In this document: positions 1 to 12,132 of the stretch, in pieces
Layout: each line of letters opens with the position of its first letter
Position numbering within the stretch: the stretch's first letter is position 1
NCBI GenBank assembly: GCA_014706385.1
Contig: JACGZH010000001.1
Location: 310,001 to 374,000 of the forward strand
Direction of reading: 5' to 3'
DNA: 64,000 nucleotides
From: Phaffia rhodozyma
Lineage: Eukaryota > Basidiomycota > Tremellomycetes > Cystofilobasidiales > Mrakiaceae
The notes under the pieces: model-generated
Database searches by the model: none
The model's input: the letters and a program-made list of their open reading frames with translations, nothing else
What the model was told of the DNA's origin: nothing
Program-made: the position numbers and the translations under genes

Positions 1-247
1 TGAGTGTTAAGTGAGATAGAATGAAGAGAAAGGGAAGAAAGAGTGATGGCTCGACAAGAGACTTGAAAAAGGACCAACATCTTCCGGGTGGTTATATGCT
101 TCATCCGTTTGTGTCTCAGGAGTGTTGTGATATCTCTCTTCGTGGTGCAAGAAGCTATGTAGGAAAATTGAAAAGATAGGAGAGATGCAGGTTGAGTTGC
201 GCCATACAGTTCATCAGAGGAACACAGAAAGAAACAGAAGAGACATA

Positions 248-1175
248 CTATTCGCTTTCTTCATCGTAGTGGTGACCAAGCTCTTCAAATCCTTTGAAGT
301 CGGGCAAACTTATGCTCCCGCCAGCCGCCAAAAACTCGCTGAGGGTCAGGAAACCATCGTTGTCTCGATCCATGATACTCAGGACCTTGTCAACTACCGT
401 TTTGGCCATGGCTGAGTGAGTATCATCAGAGGCAGAGTTAGATTTGGAGATATCATGATGAAGTCCGTCTTAAGGCAACATAGAGTGTGGAGATGATTGA
501 GGGAGTAAATAGAACAGTCAGCATATTGGAAATACATCTTGTTGCCAGAGAGAAAAAAGAAACACAAAAGAAAGAAACAACACTGAGATGGTCGAAAGAA
601 CATACAGATCGCCTCGATCTCAGCTTTATCTAAAACTCCGTCATGGTTGAGATCATGAAGGGCGAAGCTTTGGAAGATACAAATGTTTTTAGATTGTCAA
701 AAATCGGTCAAACGCGGGTCCTGCTCCATGAGGAGATGAATTCTCAAAGTTATACGTACAAGGCTTCAGGATCGAAAGCATCACTTTGGGGGGTGGAAGA
801 CAAGGACAATTGGTAAGCGGATCTTATGAGCTATATACTGTTCAAGCAGAATGCTTACATATGATGCTCGGAACGCATCTGGTGATGATTTGATAGAGCA
901 AAAGTAGAATTAGCTAAATGCTACTTTTTCTCGTCCAACATGCCCATGTCCTTCCGCCCTTCTCCTTCTAGGCATATGGACGTCGTTCGATCTCTAAGAC
1001 ACAGCGAAAACAAGGATAAAGAAATGAAGGAACAAACATGTCTTTCAGCATATCCAAGGCTTTCATCGTCCGCGCCGTGGCTATCATAGTTCTCCCCTGC
1101 GTGTCCACCTCCGTGAGCTTTCACAAGCAAGGACGCGGTCGAGAGCAGAGGAAGAAGGAAAGGAAGGCTGAGCAT
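248..1175 (-). CDS. SSP120: EF-hand secretory-pathway protein, Ssp120/MCFD2-like
   Basis: The start is the ATG at 1175, which opens a signal peptide (MLSLPFLLPLLSTASLLVKA) followed by a Gly/His-rich stretch ending YAERH. Splicing then gives MRSEHHIDAFDPEA, the conserved block of the fungal Ssp120 family. Two EF-hand loops follow: DLNHDGVLDKAEIEAI (about 600-655) and DRDNDGFLTLSEF (about 340-380), both with the acidic calcium-binding positions intact. The protein ends GFEELGHHYDEESE at the stop 248-250. The gene has at least four short introns. Family members are soluble ER/Golgi calcium-binding proteins thought to work with lectin cargo receptors, as MCFD2 does with ERGIC-53; that role here is inferred. 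It shares a 329-bp promoter with the divergent RAMP4-like gene. Exact borders of the middle introns were read by eye. Confidence 0.8.
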
Positions 1176-1504
1176 AGGTGATAGCTGTCGGAAGTTGGGA
1201 AAAGAACGCTAGCTTCTAAATTCGAAATGATCGTTTGATGATCAAACGAGGTTTATAGATATCGAGTGTAAGGATTCAGGAGTATCGAGCTGTCAAAGAT
1301 TCTTTCCCTATCGAGATTATCTTGAGAAAGAAGCAGAGGAAGGTGTTGAATGAGATTGGACGGACTATCTTTGTTGTTTGGAGACTTTTTGAATTTGATT
1401 AAGTATTCAAACTTATCTTCATCGGGCCATCTCACTTTCCCTACACTCTCCCACCTGCTTCAGCTCTTTCTTTTCGCCCTCCCTCCTATTTGGTTGTCCC
1501 AGTC

Positions 1505-2088
1505 ATGGTAAGTTTCTACCTCAGAGGTCTGTGCTTGAGTGCGGTTGGTTTATGAATGTGTGTTAAAATTTTCGGATTGCTTGTTTCGCATCTACACTCC
1601 TTATTACAGCCTACCGCTGCTGACATCCGACTTAAAAACGAGGTAGAGCATCTGATATATTTCTTACTGTTCTTTTTTCTTTCGATCTAGATGCAAGAAC
1701 TCACCAAATCTTAATCTCGATACAATTTCTCTACTGTTCTCAAGAAATTTGCTGCCAAGGTTGGCCAGCGACAGCCTGCCAAGAAGTCTACTACAGAACG
1801 ACGAGCCAAAGAGGCTGCCACGTCAAACGCTAAATGGACAAAGATCGTTGCATTGGGATTTGTCGCCTTGCTGGCTGGAGGCCGTAAGTCAACTTGGCTT
1901 ACTTGATCTATTAAGCATTGTCATCAAAGATTATACCTCAACGCGCACTGAATATTCTTTTTTTTTGTTTCTTTTTCTTTTTCTTCTTCCTCGCTGACCT
2001 ATTCGCTCTTCCGTTCGGTGACGCTTTGTGAATTTGATTAATAGTTGCGCTAGAGATTGTTCGCCTGATAGCAGGCCTGTTCTTCTAA
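1505..2088 (+). CDS. YSY6: Stress-associated ER membrane protein, RAMP4/SERP1 (Ysy6) family
   Basis: Four exons (1505-1507, 1610-1642, 1745-1883, 2045-2088) sum to 219 nt and encode 72 residues. The N-terminus carries RLKNEKFAAKVGQR, matching the RAMP4 core (R-x-x-NEKFxxxxxQR). A basic linker follows, then a C-terminal hydrophobic helix (IVALGFVALLAGGL...IVRLIAGLFF), as expected for a tail-anchored ER protein. RAMP4 associates with the Sec61 translocon and stabilises membrane proteins during ER stress. The first coding exon is only the ATG, followed at once by gtaagt. The third exon must start at 1745 after ctcaag, because earlier acceptors bring in an in-frame TAA. It is divergent from the EF-hand gene. 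The family match is good but the protein is short, so confidence is moderate to high. Confidence 0.75.
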
Positions 2089-2991
2089 ATTAGTAAATAA
2101 TTATTCCTCCCTTTCCTGTTTCTACTCCTACGCAGCCTCTTCGTAGACGTACTCACCTTGGCCAGTTCTTCCATGTGAGTTCCTCTTTGTTCGTTATGAT
2201 TTAAATAAAATGGTTGCGCTGAGCAAGAAGATCGTCCGTATATACAGCATCTTTCTATGTATTTTTCATCATCAACAAAATGTCTTGATTTAACAAGCAA
2301 CCTTGAGAATCAGTATCTAAAAGGTACGTTGAACATGACTTTCTGAATATGAGTACACAAGTGACTGAACATGGTGATATTTAATTTGTTGCAGCATCTC
2401 TCATAATTACGTACTCATACTCGTGTTTAGAAGGAGGAAAGACCTCAAGAGAAAGTATATCTCGATATTAGCTCTAGCGCTAGAGACAATTCATGATTGC
2501 TGTTGTTGAATGAAAGTATCTCTGAACGAGCGACATTTAACACCTGAGATCGTCTGTACATCAGCATAGCTTACTTGCCGATAGAACGGCCGACGGGAAC
2601 CGGTCTGTGGTTCTGAGGCGATCACTAGTTATTTACGTGTATATACCCGTACGCATGCGGATTCTTACACACCTCTTAAAGAAAATGTAGACTAGATCGG
2701 TTGTCGACCATAAATACAAGTCAGACGGCCGAAGCGGCGTAAACCGCGTGCTCGGTTATACAAAGCCGGTTCGGTTCGGTCCGGGCCAGGTGACCTGCAC
2801 ATCATCCATTTGGTCTCTCCTTTGTCTTCTCTCTTCATCAACGTTTCCTTTCTTTCCCTTTCCACTTTCATCTTCATCCCATTTCGTCTTCATCCCAATC
2901 CTGAACCTATATCTCTTGTATATCTTTCTTAAAAGGAGATTACACGCCTATCGATCTCTCATTTGGGACTACTTCTTCGTTTGTTATTACA
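2089..2991. other. Intergenic spacer, no gene seen
   Basis: About 900 bp between the RAMP4-like gene and the acyl-CoA synthetase. It should hold the terminator of the former and the promoter and 5' leader of the latter (pyrimidine-rich at about 2815-2920). The ORFs here are short and low-complexity. I found no tRNA or repeat. Confidence 0.5.
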
Positions 2992-5900
2992 ATGACTGCT
3001 CAAGTTCATACCGATCAAGTTTTTAAACACCATCCGATCAATCCGATCCCTTCCCATTTGTTATATCCAGTCTATGATGCTTCTCTTATTGATTTCAATA
3101 GCCAGGCAATTGTCAGTATTTCTTATAATCTTCTGATTGAAGAGTTCTTCCATTGACGATTCATTCTGTCTCGGTAAATGAATATATCTCACATGCATAT
3201 ATTTCGGGCTTCGATTGGATCATCAAAGGAGGTACCTGGAACTAGAAAGGAGGGTCAAACCGGACACTACCGAAACCGTAAGGTCTTCTTGGATATCTTT
3301 ATGTCTCCAAGCTTGAGAGTTTGGATTGGCTAATGCATTTCGTTTAACGAACAATTCTTCTCTTTTAAAATGGTCGGCCGTTTATAGGACTGTACCCTGA
3401 TCAGTCTGTCCTAATTCAGAAGCCTAAACCCCAGACTTTATACGAGGTTACTAAACAAGGCACGTTTCGGTTCTGTTCTCTTGACACTCGGGTTTGATTC
3501 GGATTGTTAACTCTATATGTTGTAACTGTTGTTTCTGATCTAGTGACCGATGAAATTCCATTCGACAATGGGTTGGGATACATACCTATAACCTCTCCTC
3601 GAGGACAGCTTCCAGTGACTTACGCCGACAAGCTCGAATGGATCAGCTATGGTGAAGTTGAGAAGGCTCGTATGGAGGTAGGTTTCTATCTCTCCTATCT
3701 TCAACAAATCAAGTTGATCGGTATCTTTTACTGAATGAGTGATTCCGTCTCATAGGTTGGTTCTGCTTTCATGCATCTCTTCCGAGCGGGTATTCTTGGC
3801 GACCAAAGCAGGATTGAACGAATCGATCCCCATCATTCTGGACCGGAAGGTGGATGGGGTGTCGGTATCTGGAGTGGAAACAGACCTGAGTGGCAGATCA
3901 CCGATATGGGCTGCCACGCTTTTTCGCTCGTCGGAGTACCTCTATACGATACCCTTGGACCTGTCAGTCTATGTTCTCCTTATTCCTTGCCCGACTGACT
4001 GCATCGCTCTTTCACCTCTCTTCTGACGTGTTCTACTTTCATCATTGTTGATGATAACTTCAACAATTTAGACTGCTACTCGTTAGTTCGCTTATGACTT
4101 CATTTAAGGCTCTTTTGATTAACTTTGCTGATATCAATCACAACCTGGTCACATCTCAATGGCTGCCTTCATCAGAATATGTGTGAGTGATACTGACCCT
4201 CTATATCTCGCACCTCAAGCCTCGTTACTAAACACGCGCGAAATGTTCGAGCATACTTTCAGATCAAATCATGCTGGATTGTCCATCATCGTCGTCTCTT
4301 TAGCTCATCTGCCTTCAATGCTTAAGCTTCTACCTGACGTTCCTTCGGTGAAAGCTGTGATTTGCATGGAGAGCCTGTATGGTTCTGAGGGAGAGATGGC
4401 TAAAGAATGGGGAAGGCGAGAGGGTGTTTTTGTAGACGATTTCGATGGATGTACGTACTGCCATGATCTTCGTTGTAACTTGTTCATCTGGCTAACATAT
4501 CGGTCGTATATGTGTCTCTCAAGTGAGGGTCCTGGGTCGAGCCAACTTGTTAGACCCCATGGTTCCAAAGCCTGAATCGATAGCTACCATTAGCTGTGCG
4601 TGACTCTATATCTTTTCTTATGCAGCCTTCTCTGCATTCGATACTTTACTCACTGTATTGTTTCGAATTGACCACCATAGACACATCGGGCACAACCGGA
4701 AACCCCAAGGGAGTCGTTCTGACCCATCGAAATATGACCACTGCCATCATAGCCCAGACCTATGGAACGGAATTACCCGGTCGAGGAATAGTTTTGATTT
4801 CCTACCTTCCCTTGTCGCACGTATATGGAAGATTCGTGGATCTGATGGCAATCCTCCTTCGAGGTGCTGCTGCATACAGTACTGGAGACAGTGAGTGTTG
4901 TCTTAGCACAAAATCTTGTTCAAACTAGACCTGACTTATGCCTTCGCCGGCTTGACTTTGCTTTGTAGCTCTTCGACTTTTGCAGGACATCCAGATCATT
5001 AAGCCCCACATTCTCCCAAGTGTTCCTAGAGTGTTGAACCGAATCTATGCAGCCATCATGGTTCGTTCTTCTAGGTTTTTCCAAACTGATAAAGAAATGT
5101 ATTTCGGGTCTGATCAAAGCTACCGCATATCAATCTTTCAGGCTCAAGCCAATGGTGGTGGAATCAAAGGTATATTCACGTTTCGAAAGTTCTAAACCAA
5201 AGTCCCAGATGCTGGTGGTCCTAACCAGTCTGATGATGGGGTCATATGTAGGCGCCATCCTTACCAAGAGTCTCAATGCCAAATTGGATAGATATCATCA
5301 GACGGGAGATTTCACTCATCCCGTTTATGACAAGCTCTTCCTGTCTAAGGTGTGTCTCCTTTTCGTTCACGCGCGTCTTTCGGCTTTCTCGCTGCTGATA
5401 TCGCTCTCGATACTTGTTCCGCGTTGTATCTGTGCTGATAACAGCTCCCTCAGCTACTCGGAGGAAGGATTCTTTACATGAGTTCTGGTGAGTTAAAGCA
5501 CGACAAACCGGTTTGAATATAGCTCGTTGTGTGTACCATGCTAATCTATTCTGAGCCCTCACTATATCGACAGGTTCCGCTCCTATTTCGAAAGATGTTT
5601 TCGAGACCCTCAAAGTCGCCTTTGCCGCCAACTTTTCGGAGGGCTGGGGAATGACCGAGACTGTGGGAACTGGGTCTAAGGGTATGGCTGTTCCTTCTAT
5701 TAAGCCTATCAACTCTTCATCAACTTGATGAAATCTCATTGGCATGCTACGATGGTTTATAGGTAACGCTCATGACAAAGATGCAAGCGGCAAAATTGGC
5801 CCGCCTCAGTGAGTCTAACCTCGTTGGCCTTGAATGCTTTCTTCTTAAATATCTGAACTGATGTAAACCATGTGAATGTAGTGTCTGCAACGAATTTAAG

Positions 5901-7235
5901 CTAGTTGATATCCCTGAGATGGGCTACTCTGCTAAGGATAAGCCCTTCCCTAGGGGAGAGCTTTGCGTTAAGGGGATGAACGTGTTTGTGAGTAAATCTA
6001 GTTGATAGGAGAAAGAGTTTGGGCTTACATTAGTGTGTGCTTCTGCCCTTGTCGTTGTCTATGCATTTTCCTGATACAGAGTGGATATTATAAAGACGAG
6101 AAAAACACTAGGGAAACAATCGACGAAGACGGTAGGCACTTCTTCTGTGTGTGCATATTCGTTTTGAGGAATGTTATTGATGGATCTGTTTCTGTGTTTA
6201 TTACAGGCTGGATGCATACTGGTCCGTCTATATGCGATTTTTCAAATCCAAACCAATTTAGTTCAACAAACTGATATTTTACACTTGTGCTTGATCTGTA
6301 CTCAGGTGATGTGTGTATTGTTGATGAGGCCGGTCGCTTCAAGGTCAGTCTGAATATCAATTTGCTTGATACATATGCGTTCTCGTGCTGATCGCCCTTG
6401 TCCATATATTTGCATTGACAATAGATCATTGATAGGAAGAAGAACATCATGAAGTTGGCTCAGGGAGAGTATGTTGCTCTGGAGAGTGTGGAAGGTGTCT
6501 ATTCGTTGCATCCGGTCTTTACGACGATGTATGTCCATGGGGATCCTCTCAAGAACCACTTGGTCGGAGTCGGTGTGGTTGGTTAGTCGAACTAAATTGC
6601 TCTTATCTCGATCTCGCACCGCATGAGCAAGAGAGAGGGCTGTACTCATCTATTCTTTCTAATCGATCGTCCACGTAATAAATAAAATGAAACGAACAAG
6701 ATCCTCAACAAGCCGTACAGTTTATCCAAAGCGCTGCTCACTCCAAACTTCGACGTCTGAAAGACCCTGACCATGTCGCTAAGGCTATCCAGGAAGACGG
6801 AGAGGATGCCAAACACTTGAAGAACGAGATCATCAAATCTCTAGAAAAGTTGGCCCGCTCGAAAGGATTGAAAGGGTTCGTTGTGTCTTGTTTCAAGACT
6901 GGCTCATATGAATCCTAGGAAACCAGACTTCATCTGCTTTATTCACTTTTTCATTATACCCAGATATGAGATGGTTAAAGGTATCCATCTGAGCAACGAC
7001 CCCTTCCCTCCGGATGTGATGACTCCTAGCTTCAAGGTCCGTCGCCGTTTTGTTGCCTTTGTCCATGTTAAGAGATTCTGACTGATTTGAGTCTTCTACT
7101 TCATGATGTCCCACTCTATAGTTCAAGCGGCAGCAGGTTGCAGATCACTTTAAGACAGAGCTCCAAAGAGCTTATGCTGAATCCGAGGCGAATATCACCG
7201 ATGCGAAGGGATACAAGATGAAGTCGTTGCTCTGA
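2992..7235 (+). CDS. Long-chain fatty-acid--CoA ligase (FAA/ACSL family)
   Basis: The start ATG at 2992 opens [18 protein letters not shown]. The gene has more than ten introns. The AMP-binding signature [18 protein letters not shown] is at about 4680-4735. It is followed by [12 protein letters not shown], the adenylation motif [14 protein letters not shown] (about 5635-5680), [23 protein letters not shown] (read in pieces across 6120-6440) and [20 protein letters not shown], the FACS motif and A10 lysine region. The protein ends KGYKMKSLL. It activates long-chain fatty acids to acyl-CoA with ATP, feeding lipid synthesis, beta-oxidation and protein acylation. I see no signal peptide and no C-terminal SKL-type peroxisomal signal; the last residues are SLL, so location is open. 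All catalytic motifs are intact. The paralogue (Faa1/4-like or Faa2-like) is not assigned. Confidence 0.93.
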
Positions 7236-7713
7236 GAAGAAATTTGGGCAATCCTTGTTCTTTCCTATTTTACTCATCTTTTTGTCTCGATCTAGTCGAG
7301 AATTAGCTTTGTCCTTGATGATCTTTCCTTTATTTGTCTTCTATGTTTTCTGTGTTCTCTAGTCTTTGTCTCTTGTGCCAATCATGGCGTTGTAACCTTT
7401 AACGGGATGGAATTCTTGGCTACCCTTTCCCTTCTTTGCACGAAGTTGCTTCAAGACAGAGTGCAATTGAAATCCACACATCCTTTTCCGAACTGAATCA
7501 TCTACAACATACATGCAGTTCCTGTTTTTCCCCTATTTCTTCCAGAGAAAGAGAGAAAGAAGGATATAAATATATAAATACAGGTACAAAAAGGTAGCCG
7601 AACACATTGGATTTAGAACTCGGATGACCACGCTTTTCCCCTTGTCCGAGGGGAGAGTATCCTGTACCCTTCCGCCTATCGAATAAAGAGATGAGGCCAG
7701 ATTCCTGATCCAA
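7236..7713. other. Convergent 3' region between acyl-CoA synthetase and nucleoside hydrolase
   Basis: About 480 bp between two stop codons facing each other. It contains T-rich stretches (7255-7345) suited to 3' untranslated regions and no convincing ORF or RNA gene. Confidence 0.5.
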
Positions 7714-9609
7714 TCAAGCCTGAATCTTTTTTTCGACTTTATCTACGCATTCCAAGAACATGTTCCAGAAGGTGGATGTCTTGAGATCCATGTTGACAAG
7801 CGGAAGAGGAGACCGATTAGTTCGGTGTTTCACAAAGAATTCTACACAGAGTGTGTCTTTCCCTTTTTCTTTTTTTTCCTTCTCGGGGAAGAAAGAGAAA
7901 GAAAGAGAGAAAGGTAACTTACATCCAGCGTCTCTAGAACGAAACAATTTCCTAAGACACCATGCTCAAACGAACCGTTCCTCCACTCCGTTCCTTTGAC
8001 TAGTCGGGTTTGACCTCTACCGGCCGATCCTTCATCGATGGAGCCAACTTCGAGATCACACCATCTTCCTTTGAACAGCGACGGGTCTCCCAGCTTTATT
8101 AAAAAAAGTTAATGGTGTTACTCTCGGTGAGTGAGCGTGCAGAAACTAACATGGGACAGGACGAGATAGGATAGGATGGGCGGGACGTACCCAGGCCACA
8201 CAGAGTGCATCATGTATCGGGGGACCGTCTTTGAAGTCGAACACTTTCAGATACGTATCAGCCTAGTCAGTTCGTCCAATAAAATTTCCGCGAACCAGAG
8301 TTAGTCAGTCAGATGATACAAGAGAGCAAAGGAGAGGGAAGATCAACGGAACGCTGTACTGACAAAGAATGTCAGGAGGGTACTCAACATCCATCTCACA
8401 TCACTCTCCCCTCTCTTCCGCCAATCCGATCCGTTCTTGCCTTTCGGATCCAGCAGTCGTTGGTGGATATCAGACGTGAAGATCGCGCTATGAGTGATGT
8501 TGAGAGGATCGAGAATGACCGGCGGGAAAGGCGCGGGTCGAAGGATCTCGGACAGAGCAGCTGGGTCGGTGTGGATATTGAACTCTGCTACGGGTGTCCA
8601 TTGAGGGATATCTATCAGGCCAAGGAGGGGTTTATGTAACATATATATAAATATTTCGTTTATTTAAAGGGGGGAGGGAGGGGTTCAGCTACGGTAGGTC
8701 TCAACGACACAAGACGTGGTGAACCCAAAAAAGGAGAAAAGAGGAAGGGAACGCACCGAAAGAACCACCCATGACGACCCACCCGGCAACAGCATCTTTG
8801 ACCAAGTCCTCCTCCATCTTGATCAGTCTCGCCGCGTTTGTACAAGGCCCGGTGACGACGATCCAGACTTTCTCGCCCTGTCCGTCTTTCCACGAATCTC
8901 GGATGGCCCGGGCCATCCCTTGAACGGCCGTGTCGGTCCCTGCGGGCGCCTTGGAATAAAAGTGTTGAACCCTGGGATCAGACAGTGGGGGCAGGAGTTC
9001 CACGCCGTCCAGACTGGCAGCAATTATGAATGAAAGAGAGCACGCCGGTCAGGAGTTGCTCTCTAGATTGCATCAAGATCCCATGATTTGTACGTACCCA
9101 GAGCTGCCATGGATAGCCTCGGCTGTTAGCATCGATATCAAATCAGGGAGAGACATACATACGCACAAACACATGCACAAAGAGGAGTCAACCAAAGTCA
9201 AATGAAACGAAACAGAAGCGAAGGACGAAAGGTCTTACCGGCTCCTTCGTTGAACTCTGGCCCTGCAATGGGCTCTTTCGCTCCTCTCTCCAGCGGCATG
9301 TCCTCCCTGGCTTTGAACATGGCAAGCAAGGTGGCTGCGTTCCTGGTCGTGTTTTCGAGTCCAGAGTTCCCGTTGACACTCGAGACTCCGAGCAAGTTGA
9401 TCTCTGACAAGTTCAGAGCGAGGAGAAGGGCGACGGCGTCATCGTGGCCTTTGGGTCGGCGTTTTCCAAAGAAGGCATAAGAACAGAAACGATGAGAACC
9501 CCGGTGGGATCGAGATTGAGGCGCGGATGGATACATATAAAGAAAGAGAGAGGGAGGGAGAGATGGACGACATACCGGGATCACAATCGAGCCAGATATT
9601 CTTGACCAT
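7714..9609 (-). CDS. URH1: Inosine/uridine-preferring nucleoside hydrolase
   Basis: The start at 9609 reads MVKNIWLDCDPG, and splicing adds HDDAVALLLALNLSEI, giving the family hallmark DCDPGHDDA that binds the catalytic calcium. Further conserved segments are LGVSSVNGNSGLENTTRNA, VWIVVTGPCTNAARLI with AGWVVMGGSFG (about 8745-8880), AEFNIHTDPAA (about 8580) and the late active-site block GPPIHDALCVAW (about 8200-8235). The protein ends ECVDKVEKKIQA at 7714. It cleaves the N-glycosidic bond of ribonucleosides such as uridine, freeing base and ribose for salvage, in the cytosol. At least seven short introns interrupt it. The catalytic Asp and His positions all appear intact. Substrate preference cannot be read from sequence. 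Confidence 0.9.
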
Positions 9610-10366
9610 GATTCTCTCTGTTCTCTTCTGGTGTGTTCGTCTAATTTGTTCTTCGTTCACGCTTCTTGTCCAGGAGACGCTAGTTCTTTCAAAAGAGGGA
9701 ATCGCTTGTGCTGTCTTTTTCTTCTTCTTCTTCTTCTTCGTGTTCTTCTTTTCTTTTCTTTTTTCTTTTTCCTTCGGTTCCGTTTCTTGGTGAGATGGAG
9801 GAAGAACCGGTCTGGTCAGAGTACAGCAAGCGTTTAAGAAGGCAGTGTCGATGGGGGATGTTTTCCTCGGAGGGCGAGATCGCCAAACTCGGCCGGCCGG
9901 CCGTTCACCCGGACATGATCTAAGCCCTCGCGTGACCGGCTTGAGCTTCTAATTTCTATCCATCTCTTGACTCTCTCTCTCTCTGGCGATTTTTTCCCGG
10001 TCCATCATCAGGAGAGGGATTTATTTGTCTATTGCAAAAACAAAACAAAACGAAAGAGAAAAAAAAGGCCACGCAGAGAGAATAACATATATATGTACCG
10101 ATACAAACAGGAGATGCAAGAGAAAATGACTTCTATGAAATAAAATAATAAAAGGAGATCATGAGGCAAGAAGGAAAAAAAAAACTGGTTTTGAAATATA
10201 TACATATAGCCCCTTTCTTTTCAAGAGGAAAAAAGAAAAAGGAGAAGTTGATGAGATGCGTACAGCTTGAGATATAGATACAGACGAGACCCGAAAAAGA
10301 AAAAGAAGAAAAAAAAAGTTGCAAATAAGAGAAATAAGAATAAATAAAAGGAAGAGGAAGAGACAA
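9610..10366. other. Intergenic spacer with polypyrimidine and A-rich tracts
   Basis: This holds the promoter of the nucleoside hydrolase (- strand, higher coordinates are upstream), with a CTT/TTC microsatellite at about 9716-9775. The 3' region of the next - strand gene is A-rich (about 10020-10330). ORFs here are low-complexity and not believed. Confidence 0.45.
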
Positions 10367-12061
10367 TCAGTTCACACAGACGGACAGTCTATGCTCGGTG
10401 TGTGGGCCCAGATCAAACGAGCTCGACGGGAATCGTTGATCCAAACTAGTACTGTAATTGCTGCTGCTACTACCACCACCACCGTTAGTTAAGCTCGCCA
10501 ACGGGTCTTGAGTTACCTGACCTGAGAGAGGCGACGAGGGTCGAGTATGACTCCTAGAGGGAAACGCCGAACTGGTAGGTGAGACCATCGGACTCGGCAT
10601 GTCTGATGAGCTCGGCCCGGCCAGTTTCTCCCAAAGGAGTCTGTTGATGAATTCTGGGTTGTCTATGTATACGTGATGACCTGCTTCAGGACAGATCACC
10701 ACTTGGGAACGTCTGTTGCCAACCGCGCGGAGAGCCTTTTGTGAAAGAGAGAAAGAGAGAGAGAGAGAAGGGATGGAGACGGGGGCAAGTAAGATCAGCT
10801 TGTTTCTTCGAACCAACATTGGAAAAGATGAAAGAGGCTAGCTTACCTTGACAGCTGCCCTGCCTCCGTGTCGGTCCACTAGAGCCAAGAGAAAAGAGAG
10901 CAGGGCGACTATCAGCTCTACGTAAAACAATAAACGAAAGGAAGAAAGAGTAGAAAAAGAGATCGACACTCACTCCAGTCTTTCTCTCCATAGACGAACG
11001 TGACGGGGATCGACTTGCCGATCCCCGCGATCCTATCGACCAAGGGAAACCTGGCGAACGCGCCCGGTCGGAGAAGAAGCCCTACGCTGTACTCTCCCGA
11101 ACCGGGCAGACAGGTGATGTTTGTCAGGTATGACGCCAGATCGTCAGCCTCGGACGGGGCAATCGATGCGAACCGGTGTGAGGCGTACTGTAAGAAGAAA
11201 GAAGAAGCAGCAGCGAGAGCGCACCCTCTTTTCCGGTCAACTCTGTGGTGGCGTGAACGGCGATGGAGCAAAAGGCGGAGAGACACTCACTTTGCCGATC
11301 ATGAGAGGCCCGATAGGACCGACCCTTCTGATGAAACCCAGTGGACTGAGACCAGACTCCCACATGTACGCATACAGCTTGCTCGTCAGCTTCCCACTCT
11401 TTCCCAGGGGTCCTTTGAACGTCTGCTGTTTTTTCTCGCCTTCTTCTTCTTCTTCTTCGTCGTCGTCGTCGTGGTCATCGTCCTCTGGGTCTTGATCTCC
11501 GTCAGATTGGGCCGTGGGATCGGTGGAGTCTCGGGTGAGGAACATACCAGAGTGACCGAGATGGGTGTTCTGACCGACGTCCCAGCTGCTCGATCTGTTC
11601 TCCCTCGGCCCGGGCTCGATCTCGCCTGGGCCGATCCCGACCTCCATGGCGAGGGTGTCGGCGAGTGATTTCCCGGACGCCCTGTTGTGCTGTGCTCCAT
11701 CCGGACTGTCGTCCGCTGATGTCTTCCCGGCGCTGGCGCTGGCGCCAGACGGACCGTGTGATGGGGGAAGAGAAGGAATCCCGGCTGGGGAGAGCAGGAC
11801 GAGCGCCTTGACGAGGTTGGGATATCGAAGCGCATACGCGGCGGACAGGTAGCCGCCGAGTGAATGGGCGGTGATATGCATGGCGGTGATCTTTTTGGAC
11901 ACTCTGAATTCTTCGAGTGGCTTCAGGAAAAAGTCTTCCGCCTGTGCGCGCAGAGGGAGGGGGGAGGTAAAGGAGAGAAGAGGAGGGCACGTAGGTAGGT
12001 AGGTCAGCCAATTCGTTCCCCTGCTTTGATGGGTACGTCCTCACGAAGGAAAGAAGAAGAT

Positions 12062-12132
<71 letters not shown>

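Noticed and set aside
2690..2790. Possible tRNA-like GC-rich stretch
   Set aside because: I could not fold it into a cloverleaf and found no A/B box pair.
11000..11668. 222-residue + strand ORF antisense to the hydrolase
   Set aside because: Shadow of coding exons on the other strand with no recognisable domain.
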